From positions 1 through 18,416 of the forward strand of contig UREG01000029.1 of NCBI GenBank assembly GCA_900546795.1: a DNA stretch of 18,416 bases, written 5' to 3'. The stretch is from an uncultured Veillonellaceae bacterium (lineage in GTDB: Bacteria; Bacillota; Negativicutes; Veillonellales; Megasphaeraceae). The notes beneath the pieces were generated by a model. The model was not told the origin of the DNA, ran no database searches, and saw only the letters and a list, made by a program, of their open reading frames with translations. Each line of letters starts with the position of its first letter. Within the stretch, counting starts at the first letter, position 1. Positions 7,800-14,311 of the stretch are shown here, piece by piece. A program made the translations under genes and the position numbers.

Positions 7800-8921
7800 T
7801 CAAGCGTGGAAGGTTTTGGTAAATCGCTGAATGGTGAAGACCAGCACGGCGGAAATGAAGGTAATCAGGGCGAAAACCTGTCCCCAGAGCATGGTAAAGG
7901 TATTGCCTTTTAGTAAGATGCCGCGAAGAATTTCCAGATAGTAGGTAAGGGGGAGGAGATTGCCGAGATAATAGAAAAGAAGGGGCATGGAATCCCGCGG
8001 GAATACAAAGCCGGACAGCATGATGCTGGGCAGCAGAATAAAAAAGGACATCTGCATAGCCTGCATCTGCGTTTGCGCCGTACTGGAAATGAGCAGTCCC
8101 AGGGTAAGGGAGGCGACGATGAAAAAGGAGGTAAGGGCATACAGGAGCGGCAAGCTGCCGCGAACCGGGATATGAAAGACCAGGATACCGACCAATAACG
8201 CTACGGTAGCCTGGACGTAGCCGACGAGGATGTAGGGAATAATCTTGCCCAGCATCAGTTCGTAGGAACGCATCGGCGTGACGAGGAGCTGTTCAAGCGT
8301 GCCGTTTTCCCGTTCCCGGACAATGGCGCTGGACGTGACCATCACCATTGTCATGGTCAGGATGGTTCCCATAATGCCCGGCACCATGTAGTAGGGCGTG
8401 ATAAAATCCTGGTTGTACCAGGAGCGGACGCGGATATCATAAAGATTGGCCTGAGCTGCATGGATTCCGTTTTTTTCTAGTACCGCTTCCTGTGATTTTA
8501 ACTGGCCGATAGACTGGGCCGCGGCGATAGCGGAAGAAGCGGACATGGAATCAGACGCATCTACGAGGACTTGTATCGGCGTGCTGGTATTGTGTTTAAG
8601 GTTGGAGGACAGATCCGGCGGTATGATGACGGCTACTTTTACTTTTCCTGTATGAACCGCGTCAGAAACATCCTGCGGACTGGTTCCCACATAGGTAATA
8701 TCAAAATATTCGCTGGCAGTAAATCCGGTGAGAAGGGCGCGGCTTTCGTACGAGAGGGACTGATCGAATACGGCGGTCGGCAGATGTTTGACGTCGGTGT
8801 TGATCGCAAAGCCAAAAATAAGGAGCTGAATGATGGGCATTGCCAGCATGATCCCGATTGTCAGCGGATCGCGCCGCATTTGGATAAATTCTTTTTTTAA
8901 CAGAGCCAGTAAGCGGTGCAT
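7800..8921 (-). CDS. ABC-2 type exporter permease (YbhS/YbhR-like)
   Basis: The 373-residue membrane protein has the ABC-2 permease layout: one N-terminal membrane segment (about residues 20-40, after KKEFIQMRRDPLT), a large extracytoplasmic domain (about 45-170), then five segments from about 178 to the end. The conserved elbow VRERENGTLEQLLVTPMRSYELMLGK leads into them. YbhS and YbhR of E. coli are the closest relatives I recognise. It starts 4 nt after the upstream ATPase stop, with an AAGGAG inside that gene's last codons, so the two are co-translated. E. coli uses two different permeases. Here only one is encoded, so the channel is presumably a homodimer. The substrate is unknown; drugs or other toxic amphiphiles are the usual cargo. 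Confidence 0.9.
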   Translation of the reverse strand: MHRLLALLKKEFIQMRRDPLTIGIMLAMPIIQLLIFGFAINTDVKHLPTAVFDQSLSYESRALLTGFTASEYFDITYVGTSPQDVSDAVHTGKVKVAVIIPPDLSSNLKHNTSTPIQVLVDASDSMSASSAIAAAQSIGQLKSQEAVLEKNGIHAAQANLYDIRVRSWYNQDFITPYYMVPGIMGTILTMTMVMVTSSAIVRERENGTLEQLLVTPMRSYELMLGKIIPYILVGYVQATVALLVGILVFHIPVRGSLPLLYALTSFFIVASLTLGLLISSTAQTQMQAMQMSFFILLPSIMLSGFVFPRDSMPLLFYYLGNLLPLTYYLEILRGILLKGNTFTMLWGQVFALITFISAVLVFTIQRFTKTFHA

Positions 8922-8925
8922 GTAA

Positions 8926-9819
8926 TCATCTCCTTGTATGTTTGGCGTAATAGGAAAAGACGTCTTCCATAGAAGGGGTTATGGAAGTATAAGGATAAGG
9001 AAAATCTGCAGGAACCTCACTTTGCAGCAGCAGGCGGAGGTTTTTTCCGTATACATAGGCGTCTAAATAGGAAAGCGAGCCGGCGGTGACGGCGGCAAGC
9101 AGGGAGAAGGCGTCGTCGGAGGCAAGTTCGATGAGATGGCCGGGCAGGCCGGCTTTTAAATGCGGCGGGCTGCCGGTGACCAGCAGCTTGCCTGCGTTGA
9201 TGAACGCGACCTGATCGCAGTGTTCGGCTTCGTCCATAAAATGGGTCGTGACCAGAATCGTTGTGCCTGTATCGGCTAGATCGTATAAGATATCCCAGAA
9301 CAGTCTTCGCATATTCGGATCGACGCCGCTGGTCGGTTCATCGAGGAAAAGGAGCTGCGGTTCATGGAGAATGGCGCTTCCCAAGGCAAGGCGCTGGCGG
9401 ACGCCGGTGGAAAGAGCGCCGGTTTTTGCAGTCCGCTGCTCAGATAAATTGGACAGTTTCAGCATGGCTTCGATCCGTTCTTTTTTATAGATTCCGGTTA
9501 ATCCGTACATGGACGCATAGAAATTCAAGTTTTCTTCTACGGTCAGATCAGGGTATAGGCTAAAAAGCTGCGACATATAGCCGATATGAGGGCGGACAGC
9601 AGCCATGTCGCGGCGGCCGTCTTTTCCCAGAATCGTGATTTCCCCTTCTGTAGGCTGCAATAGGCCGCAGAGCATGCGGATCGCCGTTGATTTGCCTGCG
9701 CCGTTTGGCCCCAGGAAGCCGTAGATGGCGCCTTGCGGAATGGAGATGCATAAGCGGTCTACGGCGGTAAAATCTCCAAATCGGCAGGTTAGGTTATGCG
9801 TTTCAATGATGGCTGCCAT
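8926..9819 (-). CDS. ABC exporter ATPase, second of two (YbhF C-terminal-half-like)
   Basis: A 297-residue nucleotide-binding subunit. Walker A GPNGAGKS (37-44), Q-loop region YMSQLFSLYPDLTVEEN, Walker B LLFLDEPTSGVDP (156-168) and the H-loop His193 in TTHFMDEAEHC are all intact. The signature is the unusual LSTGV (136-140) instead of LSGGQ. The ATG at 9819 is chosen over the upstream start at 9858 because GGGGTGA precedes it and the family normally begins near this point. It overlaps the upstream ATPase gene by 17 bp, indicating translational coupling. It pairs with the other ATPase (9803-10723) to power the ABC-2 permease downstream. In E. coli both ATPases are fused in YbhF. Confidence 0.91.
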   Translation of the reverse strand: MAAIIETHNLTCRFGDFTAVDRLCISIPQGAIYGFLGPNGAGKSTAIRMLCGLLQPTEGEITILGKDGRRDMAAVRPHIGYMSQLFSLYPDLTVEENLNFYASMYGLTGIYKKERIEAMLKLSNLSEQRTAKTGALSTGVRQRLALGSAILHEPQLLFLDEPTSGVDPNMRRLFWDILYDLADTGTTILVTTHFMDEAEHCDQVAFINAGKLLVTGSPPHLKAGLPGHLIELASDDAFSLLAAVTAGSLSYLDAYVYGKNLRLLLQSEVPADFPYPYTSITPSMEDVFSYYAKHTRR

Positions 9820-10723
9820 AGGATTCACCCCGCTTGTCGGTATGAAGGAGAAAGACATCTTCCAGTGTGGGCGCGGCCGTAGTAAGCGCCGGTAAAGGAA
9901 GGGATAATTCCTGAAATCTGGCCAGTACGGAAGCGGTTGTTTGTTCCGGATCGTCTGTGATCAGGCGGTAGGAATTGCCGAAGGGCTGTATGTCATGAAA
10001 ATAGCAGCCGGCAAGACGGCGCGCCATGCGGCGGTCATCAGAAGGGAACGACAGCACCGTATATGGATAGGACGCCAGGAGTTCTTTTGGCGAAGCACAG
10101 CGCAGAATCGTTCCTTCCCACATCAGCGCAATACGATGGCACAGCGCCGCTTCATCCATATAGGGCGTGGCTGCCAGGATCGTCATGCCCTGCCGGTTCA
10201 GTTCATATAAGAGCTGCCAGAATTCTCTCCGTGCATTGGGATCGACGCCCGTCGTAGGTTCGTCGAGGATAAAGAGCTTGGGCGTATGTAAAATAGCGGC
10301 GGACAAGGCCAGCTTTTGTTTCATGCCGCCGGATAGTTTGCCTGCCAGGCGGTCGCGAAATGGATACAGTCCGGTAAAGGTCAGGCTATACGCAGCCCGT
10401 TCTTCGATATCTTTTTCCGCTACGCCGTACAGCGCTCCCATGAGGCGGATATTTTCCATAACCGTCATGTCTTTGTACAGACTAAAACGCTGCGGGACGT
10501 AGGCCATGGAAGGAATATATTGTTTTTTATCCATCGTGCCGCCAACCGTTATGCTGCCGTCATAACCGGATAAGACGCCGGTGATCAGCCGAAGCAGCGT
10601 TGTTTTTCCCGCTCCGTCCGGGCCGACGAGCCCCATGATTTCACCGGGCCGGATATGGAGCGTAACCTCGCGGAGCGCTGCGGTCGATCCATATGATTTG
10701 GAGACATGTTCCAGACGAATCAT
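9803..10723 (-). CDS. ABC exporter ATPase, first of two (YbhF N-terminal-half-like)
   Basis: A 306-residue nucleotide-binding subunit with Walker A GPDGAGKT (34-41), PQRFSLYKDMTVMEN Q-loop region, signature LSGGM (130-134) and Walker B LFILDEPTTGVDP (150-162). The H-loop reads AATPYMDEA, with Pro187 where the catalytic-site His normally is. Its partner keeps the His but has a poor signature, so the two ATPases probably form one working and one degenerate site. The ATG overlaps the adaptor gene's stop as ATGA (10720-10723), with GAGG upstream. It probably forms a heterodimer with the product of 8926-9819, as the two halves of E. coli YbhF do in one chain. Confidence 0.91.
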   Translation of the reverse strand: MIRLEHVSKSYGSTAALREVTLHIRPGEIMGLVGPDGAGKTTLLRLITGVLSGYDGSITVGGTMDKKQYIPSMAYVPQRFSLYKDMTVMENIRLMGALYGVAEKDIEERAAYSLTFTGLYPFRDRLAGKLSGGMKQKLALSAAILHTPKLFILDEPTTGVDPNARREFWQLLYELNRQGMTILAATPYMDEAALCHRIALMWEGTILRCASPKELLASYPYTVLSFPSDDRRMARRLAGCYFHDIQPFGNSYRLITDDPEQTTASVLARFQELSLPLPALTTAAPTLEDVFLLHTDKRGESYGSHH

Positions 10724-11703
10724 AAGAACCTCACATCGGCGATCATGCCGGGCTTAAAGATTTCTTGGTGATTAGGCAGCTGGACTTTGACGGAAAATAC
10801 CATGTTGGCCCGCTCTTCGGGGCTGATGCTTTGCCGCGGCGTGTATTCTGCCGTATCGCTGATCTCTTTGATGTAGCCTTCAAATACCGTATCCGGATAC
10901 GCGTCGATCGACACTTCTGCTTTTTGGCCGAGGGAAATAGTGCCCAACAACGAAGACGGCACATAAATCCGGACATAGCAGTCCTGCAAGTCGGCAATTG
11001 TCGCTAACGCGCTGCCGGCAGTGATGTATTCGCCTTCTTCATAATTTTTGGATAAGACAATGCCGGAAATGGGGACGAATAACGTCATGTCTTCAACGGA
11101 AAAAGACGCGTTGTCGAGCGCCGCCTTGCTGCGGGCAACTTCGGACCGCTGCGCAAGGATTTCATCGGGACGGCTGCCTGCAATCAGCAGCTGTTCCCGT
11201 TCCCGCGCGGCTGCCAGCGCCTGTTTTGCCGTTTCATAAGCTAAAGAAGCGGTATCAAATTCCTGAGCAGAAATGACTTCGCCGGCAGCAAGCGCCTGAT
11301 ATCGGGTATAATCGGCAGCGGCTTTGTCATAGGTTGACTGGGCAGCTGCGGTGTTGGCGGCAGCTTCCCGCAGTTCTTCGGCTCGGGCGCCTTTTTCCAG
11401 ATCAGCCAGCTGATGAACGGCTTTTTCATAGGCTGCCTGTGATTGGGCGAGCTGGGCCAGCTGATCCCGGGCATTTAGGGTCGCGGCGGTATTGCCGGCG
11501 GCAACATGGGCGCCTTCTTTAATAGCAAGATGCTGGATATAGCCGCTGATCTTCGGCGTGATGTCTGCCTGTGTCGCTTCGATGGTTCCCGTATATTTTT
11601 GCTGCTGCACATGCTGCAGGTACAGCGAATATCCGGCAGCTGCGCAAAGGATAACGCCGATGATTCCGGCGAGAAAAAGTTTTTTGCGAAATGAAACGGT
11701 CAT
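10720..11703 (-). CDS. HlyD/YbhG-type membrane-fusion (adaptor) protein
   Basis: A 327-residue periplasmic adaptor. A single N-terminal membrane anchor (about 6-25, KKLFLAGIIGVILCAAAGY) is followed by the first half of a biotinyl-lipoyl-like domain (TGTIEATQADITPKISGY), a long Ala/Glu-rich coiled-coil hairpin (about 75-190), the second lipoyl half (LFVPISGIVLSKNYEEGEYI) and a beta-barrel region ending KPGMIADVRFL. The ATG at 11703 is preferred over the GTG at 11712, because GGAGG (11713-11717) is 8-9 nt upstream of it. It begins 5 nt after the TetR stop. Such adaptors link inner-membrane ABC pumps to the outer membrane, which fits a diderm host. No TolC-like gene is in the window, so an outer-membrane partner must be encoded elsewhere. 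Confidence 0.9.
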   Translation of the reverse strand: MTVSFRKKLFLAGIIGVILCAAAGYSLYLQHVQQQKYTGTIEATQADITPKISGYIQHLAIKEGAHVAAGNTAATLNARDQLAQLAQSQAAYEKAVHQLADLEKGARAEELREAAANTAAAQSTYDKAAADYTRYQALAAGEVISAQEFDTASLAYETAKQALAAAREREQLLIAGSRPDEILAQRSEVARSKAALDNASFSVEDMTLFVPISGIVLSKNYEEGEYITAGSALATIADLQDCYVRIYVPSSLLGTISLGQKAEVSIDAYPDTVFEGYIKEISDTAEYTPRQSISPEERANMVFSVKVQLPNHQEIFKPGMIADVRFL

Positions 11704-11708
11704 ACGGT

Positions 11709-12293
11709 TCACCTCCGAATACCATTAAAAAAGATATCGAGTATCTGATGAGAGAAATGCTCATCTAAAGGCACTTGCAGCTGAATTTCCTGGCGGATGG
11801 GCGCGGTCAGATAGGCGAAATTGATGGCGCCGGCAAGAATGATGACCGCTTGTTCCGGGCAGATGTTGTCTCTGAATACGCCGGTATCGATTCCTTTTTG
11901 AAAGGTTTGGCACAGAAATAAGAACAGCGGCTGTACATACTCGTGGACAAACGAAGGAAGGACTGAACTTCTTTCACATAGTTCGCGGGATAAGATTTGT
12001 ACAAATTCCGGATGTGTCTGATGGATTTGAGAAATGGTGCGGACGTATTGACGGATGATTTCTTCCGGCTCCGCAGAGGATAGGGGATATTTTTGCGGAA
12101 GATCGGCCAGCAGCTGAATAATAAAATGGACGACTGCAACATATAGTCCCTGCTTGCTGCCAAAATAATAGGAAACCATCGCGCCGTTAACTCCGGCCTC
12201 CTGGCTGATCTGCTGGATCGACGTCGCCGTATAGCCTTGTTTGGCAAACAGGCGGGCTGCGGCGTCAAACAGGCGCTGTTTTTTATTTTCCAT
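11709..12293 (-). CDS. TetR/AcrR-family repressor of the ABC efflux operon (CecR-like)
   Basis: The 194-residue protein has a TetR N-terminal helix-turn-helix (about 5-52: RLFDAAARLFAKQGYTATS, then IQQISQEAGVNGAMVSYYFG with SKQGLY) and an all-helical ligand domain resembling the CecR/YbiH type (VQPLFLFLCQTFQKGIDTGVFR). It is the first gene of a five-gene operon whose order, regulator-adaptor-ATPase(s)-permease, parallels E. coli cecR-ybhGFSR. GGAG precedes the ATG. It probably binds the palindrome at 12319-12342 just upstream of its own gene, repressing the whole operon until a cargo compound binds. The ligand is unknown. Confidence 0.9.
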   Translation of the reverse strand: MENKKQRLFDAAARLFAKQGYTATSIQQISQEAGVNGAMVSYYFGSKQGLYVAVVHFIIQLLADLPQKYPLSSAEPEEIIRQYVRTISQIHQTHPEFVQILSRELCERSSVLPSFVHEYVQPLFLFLCQTFQKGIDTGVFRDNICPEQAVIILAGAINFAYLTAPIRQEIQLQVPLDEHFSHQILDIFFNGIRR

Positions 12294-12318
12294 ACGAACT
12301 TCACTCCTTGCACAAAAA

Positions 12319-12342
12319 TTAATTAAACGTTTGATTAATTAA
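12319..12342. promoter_or_regulatory. Palindromic candidate TetR operator
   Basis: AATTAAACGTTTGATT (12321-12336) is a 16-bp palindrome with one mismatched pair, centred on ACGT. Two copies of TTAATTAA (12319-12326 and 12335-12342) flank it. It lies 25-50 bp upstream of the tetR start. It contains a -10-like TTTAAT on the minus strand, where a bound TetR dimer would block transcription. No convincing -35 element was found. Confidence 0.6.
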
Positions 12343-12465
12343 AGAGATTCTGGGGAAGAGAGGGGAAATCCTTCTTTAATGAGAAGAAAAAAAGATGATT
12401 TTAAGAAATAAAAAGCAATTTAGATATAAACGTAAGGAATTATTTTTCTATTAGAAATGGCGTTT

Positions 12466-12493
12466 TTCATTGAAGAATGGCAGTGGGTATAAT
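12466..12493 (+). promoter_or_regulatory. Probable promoter of the binding-protein gene
   Basis: A perfect TATAAT (12488-12493) is preceded 16 nt upstream by a weak TTCATT (12466-12471). Transcription from near 12500 would give a leader of about 60 nt before the ATG at 12560. Confidence 0.5.
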
Positions 12494-12559
12494 ACAATTA
12501 AGCAGAAAGAAAGTCTTTGGATCCATACGGTGCGACAAGCACAATGCGGGAGGTGCCTA

Positions 12560-13324
12560 ATGATGAAGAAAAGCAAGGTTATAGCTGTTGCAGCAGCTGT
12601 CGTGCTTTTAGGAAGCTTGCTGAACTGGGCGATGGAAAAACACCATGTGGACACGACGATTCGCGTTGGTACGGAAATGATGAATCCGCCGTTTGAATTT
12701 TCTCAGGGAAATAATTCGTATACGGGATTTGATATTGAGCTGACCCAGGCCATTTCAAGGGAGCTGGGGTATAATTGGGAATTGAAGCCGATGTATTTTA
12801 ACCGTCTGATCCCGGCGCTGCAGCAGGGCGATATCGATATGATTATTTCCGCTATGGATGCGACGGATATCCGGTCGCAGCAAATGGAATTTACCGATCC
12901 GTATTTTTATGGAACGGGCTATGTTGTCATGGTTCGGGAAGACAGCGATATCCGTAAAGGAATTGATGAGCTGGAAGAGCGGGTGGTAGGCGTGCAAAAC
13001 GGAACGGTTGCCATGGATATAGCCAAAGCGATACCGCGGGTGCAGCTCGTGGAGTTTGACGCCAGCTCGCAATGTTTGTTTGCGCTGTCGAGCGGAGAAG
13101 TGGACGCAATTGTAATCGAACGGCCGGTAGGGTTGTATTACCTGAATCAGGGCGTGTATCCCAATATAAAGATTGTTGGGGAATCGATGCGGAAAAGTCC
13201 GATGGTCATGGCTGTGAAAAAAGGCGATACGGAATTTAGAGATGATATCAACCGAGCTCTCAAAAAATTAAGAGAGACGGGCGAATACCAGAAAATATAT
13301 GAGAAATGGTTTGGCAAATTATAA
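12560..13324 (+). CDS. Amino-acid-type ABC transporter substrate-binding protein (orphan)
   Basis: A 254-residue family-3-like periplasmic binding protein. A basic N-terminus and one hydrophobic segment (about 6-24) give export, but there is no lipobox Cys and no clean cleavage site, so it may stay anchored. The mature part shows MNPPFEF, GFDIELTQAISRELG, LIPALQQGDIDMIISAM and Arg105 in ATDIRSQ, the position that usually grips the amino-acid carboxylate. A GVQNGTVA segment and an EVDAIVIE hinge region follow. The ATG at 12560 (or the adjacent one at 12563) follows GGGAGG; the reading from 12470 overlaps the promoter and lacks a ribosome site. No permease or ATPase of an uptake system is beside it, so its partners are elsewhere. 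Confidence 0.88.
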   Translation: MMKKSKVIAVAAAVVLLGSLLNWAMEKHHVDTTIRVGTEMMNPPFEFSQGNNSYTGFDIELTQAISRELGYNWELKPMYFNRLIPALQQGDIDMIISAMDATDIRSQQMEFTDPYFYGTGYVVMVREDSDIRKGIDELEERVVGVQNGTVAMDIAKAIPRVQLVEFDASSQCLFALSSGEVDAIVIERPVGLYYLNQGVYPNIKIVGESMRKSPMVMAVKKGDTEFRDDINRALKKLRETGEYQKIYEKWFGKL

Positions 13325-13360
13325 AAAAGCCTCCGGCATGTTAGTGCCGGAGACTTTTTT
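13323..13360. terminator. Bidirectional terminator
   Basis: CTCCGGCA (13331-13338) pairs with TGCCGGAG (13345-13352) around a 6-nt loop, flanked by AAAAAA and TTTTTT. It ends the binding-protein transcript and, on the minus strand, the ABC-F/nucleosidase transcript stopping at 13424. Confidence 0.9.
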
Positions 13361-13423
13361 ATATAATACATTATTATAAGATAATAATCATGAAGCAATG
13401 AATAAAGTCAAAGCCAGGGATTT

Positions 13424-14296
13424 TTACTGCAGGGATTTGATATAGGCCCGCACGATTTTTTCTACGAAATCCTGACAATCTTTTGCGGTGGAAGGATCAT
13501 ATTTTCCGCCGTTGGTTTTGTTGTTGGACAAGACGCGAACGGTAAGGAACGGAACCTGATACGCTTCGCATATCAGCGCGGCGCTTGCGGCTTCCATCTC
13601 TTCGACGCTGGAGCCGTATTCGGTATGGAGCCAGTTCATACGATCTAATTCATTGTTCCAAAAATTCGCAGAAGCCACCGTACCTTCCACTACTTTTCCG
13701 CGGGTATATTGGTGTTTGAGGGAGTTCGCGATGCGAAGCAGCTGCGGATTGCCTTCATAATAGCGAACTTTTTCCGCGTCCTGATTTTCTCCGGCGCTGC
13801 CTTCAGAAGCCATGACGTCCATCGGAATCCACTGGAACGGATCGCTGCCTTCGCCGGCCTGTCTGGTCGGCGTTTTAAAATTACCGGCGTTGAATACTTT
13901 TTTGCCAAGGACGATATCGCCTACATTCAGGTTCGGATCATGTCCGCCGGAAGTGCCCTGATTGATCACGGCGATCGGTTTATACCGCTCAATGGCAATG
14001 GCCGTGGCTGCTGCCGTATTTTCCATGCCTTTGCTGGTTTTAGCGACAATGACCGGATACGAATCCAGCGTTCCGATATAGAAAATATAGTTGCCCGTCC
14101 GTTCTTCCCGGACATTTTCCAGGCGGGCTGCTAAATTCTGCGCTTCGATCGGCATAGGGCCTTCGATGACGATCGGCTGCTTCGGCGGTTCATGAGAAGG
14201 AACGGTAACGCTTTTTACCTGAGCAAGCGCTGCCGCGCCGCCCAGCATACAGAAAAGAGTACAGAGAAGAGTTGTTTTTTTCAAAAAGTTACGCAT
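13424..14296 (-). CDS. Exported MTA/SAH-nucleosidase-like protein (PNP/UDP phosphorylase superfamily)
   Basis: The 290-residue protein has a Sec signal peptide (1-25, ending AAALA before Q26), followed by a nucleoside phosphorylase/nucleosidase fold resembling MTA/SAH nucleosidase. GPMPIEAQNL holds Glu51, equivalent to catalytic Glu12 of E. coli MTAN. VINQGTSGGHDPNLNVGDIV is the conserved core. VEEMEAASAA holds Glu235, equivalent to Glu174 and contacting the ribose. At the third catalytic position (E. coli Asp197, in RAISD) the sequence is RVLSN, so Asn258 replaces Asp. The family's cytoplasmic members hydrolyse methylthioadenosine and S-adenosylhomocysteine. Export and the Asn point to a periplasmic purine-nucleoside enzyme of altered specificity, or a binding protein. 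GGAGG precedes the ATG. It lies 15 nt after the ABC-F gene. Confidence 0.87.
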   Translation of the reverse strand: MRNFLKKTTLLCTLFCMLGGAAALAQVKSVTVPSHEPPKQPIVIEGPMPIEAQNLAARLENVREERTGNYIFYIGTLDSYPVIVAKTSKGMENTAAATAIAIERYKPIAVINQGTSGGHDPNLNVGDIVLGKKVFNAGNFKTPTRQAGEGSDPFQWIPMDVMASEGSAGENQDAEKVRYYEGNPQLLRIANSLKHQYTRGKVVEGTVASANFWNNELDRMNWLHTEYGSSVEEMEAASAALICEAYQVPFLTVRVLSNNKTNGGKYDPSTAKDCQDFVEKIVRAYIKSLQ

Positions 14297-14311
14297 AGGA
14301 AAGCCTCCACA

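Noticed and set aside
12470..12559. A 30-residue extension of the binding protein
   Set aside because: It overlaps the TATAAT promoter, lacks a ribosome site and contains no export signal; the ATG at 12560 follows GGGAGG and is followed at once by a signal-like segment.
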